Positions 1-10,256 of a stretch of 42,803 nt of DNA are shown here, piece after piece; positions within the stretch are counted from its first letter, which is position 1, and the number at the start of each line of letters is the position of its first letter. The stretch comes from Chara braunii. Its lineage: Eukaryota > Streptophyta > Charophyceae > Charales > Characeae. The position numbers were made by a program, and so were the translations under genes. The notes under the pieces were generated by a model. That model saw only the letters and a program-made list of their open reading frames with translations. It made no database searches and was not told where the DNA came from. The stretch lies in contig BFEA01000011.1 of NCBI GenBank assembly GCA_003427395.1, positions 6,973,188 to 7,015,990 on the forward strand. The letters run 5' to 3'.

Positions 1-58
<58 letters not shown>
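1..58. repeat. Compound (TC)n(AC)n microsatellite
   Basis: About 19 TC dinucleotides run directly into about 10 AC dinucleotides. A shorter TC-rich patch follows near 89-98. The array begins at the window edge, so its true length is unknown. Confidence 0.97.
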
Positions 59-180
59 TGCCTATCCCGCTATCACACTTCCTTTCCCTCTCTCTCTCAT
101 ACACGCACAAACGCAAGATGATTTGCGCCACATGGGGTAAAACGAAAATACAAATGGGTTGGGTAAAGTTGGCAAGTACG

Positions 181-370
181 GGGACAGTTTGCAAACATGG
201 GCAGTACCCGGTAGGGATATTTTGCAAAGATGACAAGTCTAATAGACGTGGGGGGCATTTCACAAAGCATTTTTTGTGTCAGAGGGGTATTCCACTCTAC
301 CCATATCTTTTGGGGGCATTTTGGCATATATCTCAACTTATATGGGTATTTCACAAATGATGCATTTGTA
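181..370 (+). repeat. Degenerate G-rich tandem motif
   Basis: A word close to GGGTATTTCACAAA recurs at about 181, 214, 252, 312 and 344, each time with changes, at uneven spacings of 32-60 bases. This looks like an old, decayed minisatellite. Short frames crossing it on both strands carry no recognisable domain and I do not call them genes. Confidence 0.4.
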
Positions 371-1200
371 AAAAATGTTATAATATTTTTACTTAAAATA
401 ACACGACCTCATCTATGGATTATCAAAATTTCATATTTTTATGCGTGTTCCTCTGAGCGCAGAAAATCGTCAAAGTTGCCTCTTGCAAAACGCATGTTTC
501 GTTGCACCTGATCTCCCTGATTTGAGAAGACGGGCTTCAACGCCTTGGCCTGAGGGGCCTTTTGTAGTTCACATGCCCCCACTTCTTTTGGAGGTCCGCT
601 ACCAACCGTGGACCCGTCCAACGCCCCCCACTTCTTTTCGGGGTTCACTTCCACTCGAGGACTGGTCCTTTTTTTTTTCCAAAAGTCCTGATTCTACCGG
701 AGCTAGCTGTAGGTAGTCCACAATTTTGCCAAAGACCTGTCCCCCAAATTTTTTTGCCCCCTAAAAACTCACTTTGCGCCCCGGTCACCCACCGCCGGAA
801 ATGCGACACCTTGACATAGACGCCGAAGCGCACTATACCGCAGCCTTGGGGCTGCGAATACGGTTCCAACCAGTTGAAAATCGTGATGGAATCTCTCTTA
901 AGAAAATGGAGGCTCAGGACTACTGGACTAAAATGACCAACGGCACCAGTCAATCTAAAATAAAAACGCCGCGCTGACATTTTCGCAAAGCTTGACGCAC
1001 TGTCAAGCGAATCGGCCCATGAACACAAAGGCAACTCAGAGTCTCTCACGACCTCGTCACGCAAAAACAAAAACGTTCAGGGAGAAAAAAACGGGGCAAA
1101 GCAACAGGTTTTTGCTCCGTTTTTTTCCCTAAGATTTTTAGCTATTGTGAGATGCGACCATGAGGGTCTTCAAGTTACCTTCGCGCTGGAGGGATGATGC
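371..1200. other. Intergenic stretch, no gene seen
   Basis: GC-richer than its surroundings. A C-rich phrase (GCCCCCACTTCTTTT) occurs near 575 and again, slightly changed, near 623. The opposite strand has an open frame of 141 codons at 645-1070, but it overlaps poly-T and C-rich low-complexity sequence and resembles no family I know. I treat it as chance. Confidence 0.5.
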
Positions 1201-1201
1201 G

Positions 1202-1251
1202 CTCGACAATTGACACCATTGTCGAGGACTTCGGCTACCTACCGAGGTCCT
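1202..1251. other. Two adjacent short hairpins
   Basis: CTCGACAAT (1202-1210) pairs perfectly with ATTGTCGAG (1218-1226) around a 7-base loop. It abuts a second stem in which AGGACTTCGG (1225-1234) pairs with CCGAGGTCCT (1242-1251) at 9 of 10 positions. The two stems share their border, so only one can form fully at a time. No gene context suggests a terminator. The arrangement resembles the hairpin run at 4212-4404. Confidence 0.6.
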
Positions 1252-1254
1252 AGA

Positions 1255-2830
1255 GAACGGACTCGGGTAGAGATAAGTTGGAAGTCCAGGCAAAATAACA
1301 ACTTATGATTAACGAAAATTGGTAAATGAGGTGTGTGTCTATGGTATGTCATCTTTGTAACCATTACTTATACCTTTATTTTGAACATTCATATTAGAAC
1401 TGTATATATTAACTTCCGTTCTTCCAAAGTCATTGACATGATTATCATTTTGAGCTTACCGAGGTTTGAAAAACACGAGTGCATAATTATCGATCTTTTC
1501 CACCTTCAACAAACTTTTGTCCATGCTTTTGTAACCTTCCCTTGTAGAATTTTATACATTAATTTAAATATCAACAAATATCTCTAAATTGTAGGTATAA
1601 GAGGTATATTGTCGTTGCTCTTTATGACCATCTTTTATTTATCTCCACTTTCCTTCTGCAACAGGGGGGGCTCTTATTTTTTAATGTATTCAGACAATAA
1701 TAACATCGCAACGATTTTTAGTGCATTGAGATTAGGTCGTGGTTGACATATAGTTGCCCCCGTTCTCTCTTTTTGTTAGGTTGTTATGATGGTTGTCAAG
1801 GATCTTCTCAAACTCGTTTTTGTAGTTTCTATCGTGCATAATAAATAATACTACACTCGTTTAAACCACCACTACCTCCACCAGTGTTTTAAAAAATAGA
1901 AAAAATGATCGTTTTTCCACTTTTTTCGAAGTTTTCGGGGGTTGGACGAGACTTGGCAGTTGGACCTTGAAGGTCCTTTCGAAAAATAAAAATAAAAATA
2001 AAAGATCATCACGTTGGGGAAGGTCGTGCACCAAGTTGTGCTCACACAAAAATTCACACATTCGTATTTCACCGCTATCGAGATCCGTTCCACGTTTTCA
2101 TTGTTTTTGTTTCTTGTTTTTTTTTTTTTTTTTTTTTTGTCAGTGGTGCCTCGCCAGAGAGGCACGACGCAGTCCACGGGCTGCTGACACTTTGTAAAGG
2201 GGAACATGCTAACACTATTACTTTGCAAAATGTATGAACTTGCTTTCTCGCCCTAAGTTCAGTTTTAATTTTGTTTTGTTTTTTTCCTTCTTCCGTGCAT
2301 CTTGGCAGGCACCCTTGTTGTAATGCCCTCACTGAGGGCATACTCACATAATGACTTTTGGCTAAATATTTACTTGGTATCACGTATCGAGAGGTGTTTA
2401 TCATTTTTTCATTTATTTTTTTTGTGCTGCGAGCGAGTCATTTTTTGAAAGTATGACTGTGTTTTTTTCTTTTTTTTTAATGCGAGTATGAGAAAATAAA
2501 CAAAACGGAACCCAACCTCGGCAAAACTCAGTGCGCATTGAAAATCAGGGTCGACAAAAAGAAGCTCGGAGGTAATGGTGGTTTAACGATTAAACCTCGT
2601 TTTCAACATCATACACAACAAGGATTAGTACGATTTGCGGGTTTGGATACTGTAGAATACAAAGATAGAGCCTTGGGTGTTTCCTTCACTACCATAATGC
2701 CTTTTATTATCACTATCATTAGAAGGGGGGATCACAATGCTACAATCATCATTGAATCGTCTCTTAGAATAAACTATATTACTTTGGAACTCCTTATGTA
2801 TGATTGATAAGCAATAATGAGTTGTATTTT
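1255..2830. other. AT-rich intergenic stretch with poly-T
   Basis: No coding region is supported. It holds a 22-base T tract (2117-2138), several shorter T tracts, and a perfect 8-bp hairpin ATGCCCTC/GAGGGCAT with a 3-base loop (2323-2341). An 89-codon frame at 2538-2807 just upstream of a module r copy has no recognisable motif. Confidence 0.5.
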
Positions 2831-3215
2831 CGAGCACATCGGTCCCGCACGGGGACCCTCGCAATCGTCTAATGCATAATTGTGATATTCGGGATGCAAG
2901 ACATTTTTAGGGGCGATACCGCTCCGACTTAGTGCATCAGTCATACCTCTTAGGTGTTCTTACAATAAAAAAAGACCTCACGAGGCATAACCTACCTCCA
3001 CTTGCGGAAGTTGTCACCATGTCTTAGGTTGGCGTATCCCAACCAAGCTTATGATCCACATGCGAGAGCTTTTACGTGAGCTCGCATATGCAGATCTTGT
3101 TTCCTGTAGCATAGGGGGTACGGATGGTTAACGACCGAATCAAACCCGTACGCGAATTGACATTTGAGGCGTTGATCTCTCAAACGCGACTAGGGCGACC
3201 ATTCTAACCACATGA
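2830..3215 (-). repeat. Module r copy (solo, subfamily ending CGAGCACATCGG)
   Basis: Aligns over most of its length with the copies at 4814-5126, 26605-27110 and 40976-41470. Shared landmarks in order are the GAGCACATCGGT end, GTTGTCACC, a GTATCCC box, an AGCTTTTA box, and a hairpin TTTGAG/CTCAAA with a 10-base loop (3163-3184). It shares its outer end with the palindrome at 4814-5439, while the copies near 27, 33, 39 and 41 kb have a different, GC-rich end. No open frame of note, so it is likely a non-coding transposable element fragment or solo terminal repeat. Confidence 0.75.
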
Positions 3216-3360
3216 TGCTCTTTCTATAAAAAAAAATGGATTTGAATGCAACTCACGCTTAATCTTTGTTTTTCATTTATCCCATAACTGTTTTCGTATT
3301 GGACAGTCAAGCGTGGATCGCGATGCTTGGTATAAATAGCACGATGACATCCAAATTAAT
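3216..3360. other. Spacer between module r and hAT element
   Basis: AT-rich DNA with an A9 run near 3228. Nothing else is recognised. Confidence 0.5.
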
Positions 3361-3368
3361 ATTGTTAT
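3361..3368 (+). mobile_element. Left 8-bp target-site duplication (ATTGTTAT)
   Basis: ATTGTTAT directly precedes the CAGGGTT terminus at 3369 and is repeated without change directly after the other terminus at 4169-4176. Eight-base duplications are a hallmark of the hAT superfamily. Confidence 0.9.
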
Positions 3369-3453
3369 CAGGGTTGCCGGCGTTCGGGACGGACCGAACG
3401 CCCGAAAGTACGGGACCCCTCGGAAGACGTTCGACCGTTCGGGCCGAACGCGG

Positions 3454-3518
<65 letters not shown>
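3454..3518 (+). repeat. Poly-A tract, 65 A
   Basis: An uninterrupted A run inside the left part of the hAT-type element. The lysine-rich frame across it is an artefact of the tract. The length may be unreliable in assembly. Confidence 0.97.
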
Positions 3519-3522
<4 letters not shown>

Positions 3523-3674
3523 TTAAACAATTCCGAAAAACACATATGTTATGGAGAAAAATAGACTACACAACATTTGTCTGGGCACTACATTCAACTT
3601 TTTACCAAATTTGAATTAAAAATCAAATACAGAAAATAAACACTATGATAAAAATAAGAAGAAATAAAAAGAGA

Positions 3675-4045
3675 ATGAAAATGAGTGAGTGTGCCAGGAC
3701 CTTTTCGACACTGCCATCTTTGCCGATTTTTAATTATTTTTTGGCATTGACAAATGCCCCGAAAATTTACAGATATGTAGCTTACATAATCAATAACTTA
3801 TTAAAAGTTTTTAAAAAAATAATATTTTTCTTTAGGTCCCGAAATAAATTGAAAACAAAAAGTTAAAAGTGGAAAAAAACAAAATAGTGAGTGGGCGAGC
3901 ACGTTTTGACACCCCGATCTTTGACGATTTTTAATTTTTTTTGGCTTAGCAGAATGACTTCAAAATATGTAGGCGTGTAGGTTACATCATAGAGAACTCA
4001 AAAAAAAAAATTCAGAAAAAAACTTATTTTTAGGCCCCGAACTGT
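3675..4045 (+). repeat. Two diverged direct repeats inside the hAT element
   Basis: Block one (about 3675-3866) and block two (about 3868-4045) share, in order, GAGTG, TTTTCGACAC or TTTTGACACC, ATCTTTG, CGATTTTTAATT, TTTTTTGGC, a TATGTAG...TTACAT section and TTTAGG followed by CCCGAA. The interior of the element therefore grew by tandem duplication before it diverged. Confidence 0.75.
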
Positions 4046-4168
4046 TTTTTTGGTGGGGCCCCCGAACGAGACCCCGAACCCCCGAACGGGACCCCGAACC
4101 CCCGAACGGGACCCCGAACGTTCGGGGGCTAGCCCGGGGGCCCCTGAACGTTCGGTCAGGTAACCCTG

Positions 4169-4176
4169 ATTGTTAT
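4169..4176 (+). mobile_element. Right 8-bp target-site duplication (ATTGTTAT)
   Basis: Identical to 3361-3368. See the hAT-type element entry. Confidence 0.9.
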
Positions 4177-4211
4177 AACAATTGCAATAACATGAATGCT
4201 TAATACGGCGA

Positions 4212-4404
4212 GGTACCATGTGGTACCCATGACCATGCAACCCTCAATGATTTTGAGGGTCGCATTTGACACTCAAGTGTCGATTGACATGCACGCTGAG
4301 AGGTTAACCTCTTAGCACCAAATAATCACTGAGGTGATTGCGTGCCCTACCCTCTTTTCTACCCTTTTTGCGAAAGTTGAGCAGGGTGGCTCTTACAATA
4401 AGAG
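4212..4404. other. Run of six short hairpins
   Basis: Six inverted repeats follow each other: GGTACC/GGTACC (4212-4227), ACCCTCAA/TTGAGGGT (4240-4260), GACACT/AGTGTC (4268-4281), an 11-bp stem GCTGAGAGGTT/AACCTCTTAGC with one mismatch (4295-4316), AATCAC/GTGATT (4324-4339) and CTCTTA/TAAGAG (4390-4404). The first five centres are 25-31 bases apart. Such regularity is unusual for chance. No function is known to me. Confidence 0.6.
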
Positions 4405-4813
4405 ACTTCGAGGTATTGGCGACACCCTTTTGATTCTCTTATTGAGTACATCGATATCCCACAAAACAATTTAAACTCAATTGTCTCACGTGCGGTGACG
4501 TGCAACTATTTGCAGACTTCGGCCTAAGCTAACGAACTCATGCGCTTTCTTATAGTAGGCACACGCAAAAATAAATAAATAGTTGAATCATTCAAACAAA
4601 GGAGTTGTGTGGCATCGAATTATCAGTATCACAATCATTTATGCAGTTTGTCCGTCAACATTCTCACGAACACAAGTAATCATCTCGATGTCCGTGCGAA
4701 TACCTTTACAAGGGTATTCGTCGTTGTTTTTACAAGTAATAAAGATAAAAATTTGAATTGCAGTTTTGAAGTTTGAATGAGTGCAGTTCGATTTCTTACG
4801 GTCAATGCATATC
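4405..4813. other. Intergenic stretch, no gene seen
   Basis: AT-rich. A phrase around CTTTACAAGGGTAT (about 4706) recurs in changed form near 10422 and 8486, so a repeat remnant is likely here. No coding frame is supported. Confidence 0.45.
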
Positions 4814-5439
4814 GAGCACATCGGTCCCGTAGGGGAGACCTTCCTGGTCGTGCCACGTAGGATTTTGTAGGACTTCTTGCAAAACGTTGCGGCTCCGGCC
4901 GAGTGTGCTAACCGTACCTTTCACGAACCCCTACGACAACATAGGGTAACGCGAAGCACAACTTACCTCTACCCGTGAGAGTTGTCACCTCCCTAGGTAA
5001 GTGTATCCTTGTCGAGCTACCGAACCACATGCGAAAGCTTCTCAAGTACAATCGTCGATGTGGCCCAACCGAGGGCATTTTTTGTTCGCTATAGCATACG
5101 GAGTACGTGTGGTTCGCGAGCGGGTTCGATTAAGGTGTAGACCGCGCATACCCAATATGCTACAGCGAACGAGAAACGCCCTTGACTGGGTCACCTCTGC
5201 GATTGCACTTGATAAGCTTTCGCACGTGGTTCAGTACCTCGGCGGCTATATGCCTATTTAGGGAGATGACAACTTGTGCGAGTAGAGGTAAGTTGTGCGT
5301 CGCATTACCCGATCTTGTCATAGGGGTTCATGAGAGGTACAATTGACTCACTCGATCAGAGCGATAATGCTTTGCGAAGAGTTCTATAATATCCTTCATG
5401 GTGTGGCCGAAGAGTTCCCTCTGCGATACCAATGTGCTC
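4814..5439. repeat. 626-bp imperfect palindrome of two head-to-head module r copies
   Basis: The left half (4814 to about 5126) is the reverse complement of the right half (about 5127-5439) along nearly its whole length. Paired landmarks are GAGCACATCGG/CCAATGTGCTC at the tips, CTCCGGCCGA/TGTGGCCGAAGAG, ACAACTTACCTCTAC/GTAGAGGTAAGTTGT, GCGAAAGCTT/AAGCTTTCGC, and TCGTTCGC/GCGAACGA near the centre. Each half matches module r elsewhere, but the r section carrying the CTTAGG/CCTAAG hairpin is missing at the centre. It could be a foldback transposon or a tail-to-tail duplication that lost its middle. No clear target duplication is seen. Confidence 0.85.
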
Positions 5440-6030
5440 CGCAATGACTCGATTTAATAACTTTCATGCATACATGCTATCACAATTTCAACAATAACAT
5501 GTTACGCATTAGCGTGATCACCTTTACCATTCTTTGCGAGTCTCACCCGTCCTTACACATACAAGCCCCAACCATTTCCCACCTTCTTACAAAAAGGTAC
5601 TATGTCCTTTAGAGTGACAATTTAAAATAAACGTGGGTAAAAATCCGAAGAAATTTATCAAACCTACGAGTCTAAGTCTTTAGGTTGAGATGCAAAAGTA
5701 AGTAAACTTGAGTCGTGACCTGACATGTTATTAACTTGAAATCATAACAAAAGGTAAGTGATCCTCGATAGATCGGACCAAAGTAGTCGAACCTTGAGTT
5801 GAGTGCATACCTAAATCACAATACATGTAAAAAATCATTACTATACTTAAAATAATTAGAGAATGCACTTTATACTGTAGCCTAACTCCTACACTAACCT
5901 CCTTCTTACCTCTTTCTAATTGGTACTAGACATGGCTAAACATTCCGACAATATGTCCCCTATACAAGATAGATTGTCAGAATTTTCACAAAAAAAAAAT
6001 TAACTAACTCCTCAAATTTATAAAATTTTC
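5440..6030. other. AT-rich intergenic stretch, no gene seen
   Basis: No reading frame, tandem repeat or inverted repeat stands out. Confidence 0.5.
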
Positions 6031-6032
6031 AA

Positions 6033-6400
6033 CAACATTTTCTCTATAAAACGGTGTTACCAAAATTTTTATGCCGTTAAATATCAAATTCAAAATATGT
6101 TTTATCCTAAAAAGATAAATTTTGTACAACTCTCTGAATTAAAAAAAAAATAATCAGCGTTTCCCTTAAAAAAGTGGGTTCCTAATATTTTGACTAAGTC
6201 AGATTCAGAGACAGAGTGCAGCCTGACTGTGCAAAGGCAAAATCTGACTAATTTTCTTAATTAGTACAAAATTTGGCAGCGTTTCCTTTATAAAAGGTAA
6301 CTCCCAAGATTTTCAATAAGTCAAATATAAAAGTAAAATACAACTAGACTGGCATTGACTTCTCTCACTTAACTCAGTTGTCAGATCTAGATGTAGCATT
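6033..6400 (+). repeat. About 122-bp tandem repeat, three diverged units
   Basis: Unit starts at about 6033, 6155 and 6277 share a phrase close to CAGCGTTTCCCTTAAAA followed by GGT, a CCAA or CCTAA word, ATTTT and AAGTCA. Spacing is 122 bases both times. Divergence between units is high. Confidence 0.65.
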
Positions 6401-6689
6401 TTCATGATACTTATTTTGAGATGGTATCATTAGGTAACTCTAACTCCGATTTTTAGTAAGGTCATTTTATTTTATCGCAAATTCTCCTTTCAACCACGAC
6501 CACTATGTCTATCGCTTCAATACTTGGTGAGCATCTAAGCGACTAACTATTAAAAGAAGCCCCCAAAGACATACTCAGAGAGCACACAGGTAAGTATACT
6601 AAATTTTCTCATGAACTGTCAAGTTTTCATCATAATACTTAGTTTGTTCGATTCTCAGCTTGTTAAATATTTAACTTTGTCTCACATTT

Positions 6690-7100
6690 TGGTATAGGAT
6701 GAAACCGCTCCAACTTAGGGGTATGTCCAACTTACTTAAGCAATAGTATAAGATATATGACTAGGTCATCCTTACTAAGGGGTATGTATAGCCTATCTAG
6801 ACAATAAATATAAAGCATAAAACTGGATCGCGCCAACTTAGGGTACGTTCAACCTCTGCTTATATATCCTCCATAAGACGTATGGCTAGACCGCCCTGAG
6901 TTAGGGGTACGTCTAGTATCTGCCTGGGTAATGACATGAAGCATATGACTATAACACTCAACCTTAGGGGTACATCTAGCCTCCTCAACAATTACATATG
7001 ATGGCATAGGACTAGGCCACCACAAAGCGTCGTCAGCCTAAACAACAACATATGACGTATGACTTAACTGAACAACTTAGGGATATGCTCAGCCTCCATC
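6690..7100 (+). repeat. About 61-bp minisatellite around CCAACTTAGGGGTA
   Basis: A core near CGCCCAACTTAGGGGTACG recurs at about 6710, 6771, 6833, 6895, 6957, 7016 and 7073, followed in most units by TCTAGCCT and CATATGAC-like words. Spacings are 57-62 bases. Isolated, more diverged cores continue at about 7160, 7267, 7690, 7750 and 7805, so the original array probably reached about 7830 and was broken by AT-rich insertions. Confidence 0.8.
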
Positions 7101-8439
7101 ACATAACAATATTCAACATGTAATTTCACAATTATTTTATCTCTTTCAAAAAACGATCAAACCGTCTAACTTAGGGAGGTAACCAATCCTGCTTTAGTCA
7201 TACTTAATAAATAATTTTATATTAACTCTTTGCTTTTTTATGTTATCACGACTATAAGACTGAACTGCCCCAACTTAGGAGTATATTCAGTCTTGAGTTA
7301 CCTTAAGTATTATATTGAATTCACCATGTTTTTTTTTTTTTTTCGCCTAGCTCTGCTGAAATTTGTTGTGTGTCAAATTTGGTATCATTTGGAGCATTGT
7401 ATTTTTTTTTGCAGAGATTTATAAAATTTCTCAAAATTTATGAAATTGAAATGTTCGCAAAATTTTATGAAAGTGCACTTTTGCCTTGCTATTTTTTTTA
7501 ATTATTTTTTTATAATTAGTTAATATGGTCTTCACTCTATGAATTGGTATCAATTTTAGTTAAAATGATCTGGGTTTTATTATAAATGATAGGAGAAGTT
7601 GTGTTAAATTTTGGGTTTCCGTTAACCACCTCTCGGTACGCCTAACCTTTGCCTGTTTTCCCCTCACAATAAACCAAAGAACTAGATTCACGCAACTTAA
7701 AGTAAGTCCGAATTTTTTAATTAGACAAAGAAAACAGGGAATCTGGACCACCCAACTTAGAGTTAGGTTCGTCCTCAATAAAAAAAAAAATAAGCGGTTG
7801 GATCGTCAAACTCGGGATAGGCCTAACCTCTTACAACCAACCAAACAACTCAACAAGTCAAAAAGAAACATAACAGTGTATCACTTAGCTTATAAATTAC
7901 GCCCAGTCTGTGGTTGCCTCGGTCAGAAGCAAGCAAAAACATTTCGTTTCCGTTTTTTTCACCTTTCCTCCATTCGTTTTCTCTGCTTTCAGTCAGGCAT
8001 TTGAACTTTCATGCATATATTAACTCGTCTAAAAACTCAATAATAGTAATAAGTAGCTTGGTCATACTTCAGAAAACAAAAAGTTAATACAAATAGGGGA
8101 ATACATGATCACACTCGCAAGATGTTCGTATACTTCCCTACCTCCAGAGCTTCCTCCGACCTCTGTAAGAGCTACCGTAATCGGTGGGTCAACTCCTCAT
8201 TAGGCCTTGATGCGACGTGTAAGTTGTAATCCCCCATGTCGCCTTCCTCTCATGTGCCAGATATTAAGCTTGGAGTAAGAGGGATAAGGGTAGTAAAATA
8301 ATTCTCTCAAAATACATGAAGGGTTCTTTCATACTAGCGTTTCAGATCTTGAGGGTCACACAATAGTGGTCACGTAGATCATCCAATAACGGCAATACTA
8401 ACGATGACTGTAGCTACACAAACCAGCAGCAGTCCATCG
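7101..8439. other. AT-rich stretch with stray minisatellite units
   Basis: Contains outlying units of the 61-bp minisatellite and several T tracts. No coding region is supported. Frames of 60-72 codons here are not distinguishable from chance. Confidence 0.45.
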
Positions 8440-8860
8440 ATGCGGAACACAACAACAAGAATCACTGGAAGTCGGAGTTGAAACTCTTACAAGGGTATCT
8501 ACTTGGTATTCTGAATATCCGATGTTATCTAACATTTGTGGAAATTTTTGACTTGATGAGACTGACTCGTTTGCTGGAAGTTATTCAGACTTAATACATG
8601 ACTGAAAGACAATTTTTTCTTAAACTTCAATTTGGATGTGTGCCGACATCCGGGTTAAATATTGTAGCTGGTTGTATTCCCCTTTCAACTAGGTCTTAAA
8701 AGGCATGTAGGTGTGGGAATACCAAAACTAAACCTATCATACATAAAATAATGGTGGACGACTGCTAAGTCGCGCGATTCAGAGCCTAACTAGGTTGAAA
8801 AGAATGACCCCGTAGAGTATGGGGTTGTGGCGTGGGAGAACTGGGGAACTTTATTATTTA
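8440..8860 (+). repeat. Segment P copy of the large repeat family
   Basis: Aligns with about 34225-34560. Shared anchors are CAAGAGTAT or CAAGGGTAT, GACTTGATGAGACTGAC, GTTCAGACT or ATTCAGACT, TTTGGATG or TTCGGATG, and ACCTAT or CCTATTC near the end. No reading frame is evident. In this locus P is followed after about 365 bp by segment Q. In the block at 32.7-39.1 kb P also lies before Q. Confidence 0.65.
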
Positions 8861-9224
8861 TTTTCCTAAGTTAACCAACCACGTGGTTTGATTGTACACT
8901 GAGAGCTGGAGGGGTTGGTGCTATGGCCCACGGGGAGGATCGGCAGACATGGACGAGCGGTCCGCCAAGAAATGGTTTGAGAGTATTATGGGAGGACGTG
9001 GTGCAATTGGGATTATGTTGAGACAGTACGGGACGCTGGAAGCACGTTGGGCTCATTTGTGAAAACACCCTCCTAGAGGGTTATCTCATTTGAGTCTTTT
9101 CAGTGAACCGACTTTGGCTTATTTGGGGCACCTTGGAAAGAATGTGGACCGCCTTTTTAGTGAAAAAACCACAACTTGTGAAGTTGTATGGCGGTTATTT
9201 TCTTCGATTGAAATATTGCTTTTG
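8861..9224. other. Stretch between P and Q, no gene seen
   Basis: GC-richer sequence with an open minus-strand frame (8871-9068) that has no recognisable motif. No match to the corresponding part of the other family copies was found by eye. Confidence 0.4.
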
Positions 9225-9975
9225 TTTTCTTGAGTGAGTCAGACCAAAACTCCACTCAAGGTCAGTTTTGCCTCAGTCTCCCCTCACACCTATGTGAATC
9301 CACACTATGCGTGATCCTGCTTTGAGTGTTCAGAGAAAAGGTAGAGTAAGTGTGTGAGTGTCATGCATGTGAAAAAGGTGGGCTGACTTGGATGGGGTGT
9401 GGATGAATTCTATTCGATTTTATTTTGTTTGCTGTGTAGATAGGTAGAGGATGCATGCAAAGGGAAAATTTTATTGCATCTACTCAAAAGTAAAAAAAAA
9501 AAAAAAAAATCAACCTCTTTGATTCTTTGTTTAGATGTCGAAAAAATTTGTGTTTTGATATGGGGAAGTTCAACGGGTGTCAAGGAAAAAAACCTTAAAT
9601 AAAGAAGAAAAAAAACCAATTGCGTTTTGCATTTTCCCAAGGGACTTTCCACTCTATCCCGAAAGACTCACTCGCCTTTGCCCCGTCCAAAAGAGTCTCA
9701 ACCTCAACGCTTTTCTATCTTTTCTCTTTGTCTACGTAAACTTTCTATAAGGAGAGTAAGGGGCGAACGATCCGAATCGGGTTTGGGGACTCCTTCTTCC
9801 CAAAAAACATTTGGGGCAGGGGTTCGTTGCTTTAGGAGTCGGCCTTGTTATTGACTTAGAGTGAAGCATACTACGGGGGGATATTTGTCGAATTCTGGTG
9901 GTCTAAGATCGGAGTTGTGTACTCTAGCGAGGATAAGGGATATCCCGGACCACTTTCTAGAAAGTAGGATGTTTT
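9225..9975 (+). repeat. Segment Q copy of the large repeat family
   Basis: Aligns with 37468-38236 and, inverted, with about 28600-27890. Anchors are CTTGAGTGAG, CACTCAAGG, CACACCTATGTG or CACACATGTGTG, a GAAAAGG..GAGTAA word, GTTCGTTGCTTTAGGAG, and GACCACTTTCTAGA. Similarity stops near 9975, where the other copies continue into segment R. An A18 run lies near 9491. Confidence 0.8.
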
Positions 9976-10256
9976 CTCGACCGGGGATAAACATTGTTTT
10001 TTCATACTCACGAACAGGAAGGGAACTGATTTACTACATTTTTTTTGTGGCCGCATTAAGAGTCACCACCGTATGGAGAATTGACGTCAAAAGAAGTATA
10101 GTTAATGTACTTATTAGCTTCAAATGGAATGCAAGTCGGCACTATGTTCGCAGAGGGTCGTGTCGTAACAAGTTTAAGCCAGTGGAAAAGGGAAATTTAG
10201 GGCGACTTGACAACATGGAAATATGCCAACCTGAACAAAGGTCAACGACGATTTAG
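9627..10256 (+). pseudogene. Degraded reading frame over segment Q, one internal stop
   Basis: One frame stays open for about 210 codons apart from a TGA at 9852-9854. The upstream part is rich in Ser, Arg and Pro. The part around 9861-9970 is translated in the same frame as the equivalent part of the copy at 38082-38495, with shared residues such as RSE and PDHFLE, and the length difference between them there is 12 bases, which preserves frame. No ATG opens the downstream part, which begins at GTG. No domain is recognised. It may be the remains of a protein encoded by the repeat family, or a chance frame in a GC-richer block. Confidence 0.3.

Larger units (their letters stand above)
3369..4168. 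mobile_element. Non-autonomous hAT-type element (MITE), 800 bp
   Basis: The element starts CAGGGTTGCC and ends in the reverse complement of CAGGGTTACC. It is flanked by a perfect 8-bp duplication. CA-G-G-G termini and 8-bp duplications are typical of hAT transposons. Both ends are packed with CGAACG/CGTTCG words, so the outer 80-120 bases can pair. The interior holds a 65-base A tract and two diverged direct copies of a block of roughly 170-190 bp. There is no transposase reading frame, so it would have to be moved by a relative elsewhere. The intact target duplication suggests a fairly recent insertion. A shorter, diverged relative lies at 10472-10800. Confidence 0.9.

Noticed and set aside
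645-1070. 141-codon minus-strand frame
   Set aside because: Overlaps T-, C- and A-rich low-complexity sequence. No motif and no similar copy elsewhere in the window.
3266-3545. Overlapping frames on both strands across the 65-A tract
   Set aside because: Lysine and phenylalanine runs are produced by the A tract. They cross the boundary of the hAT element.
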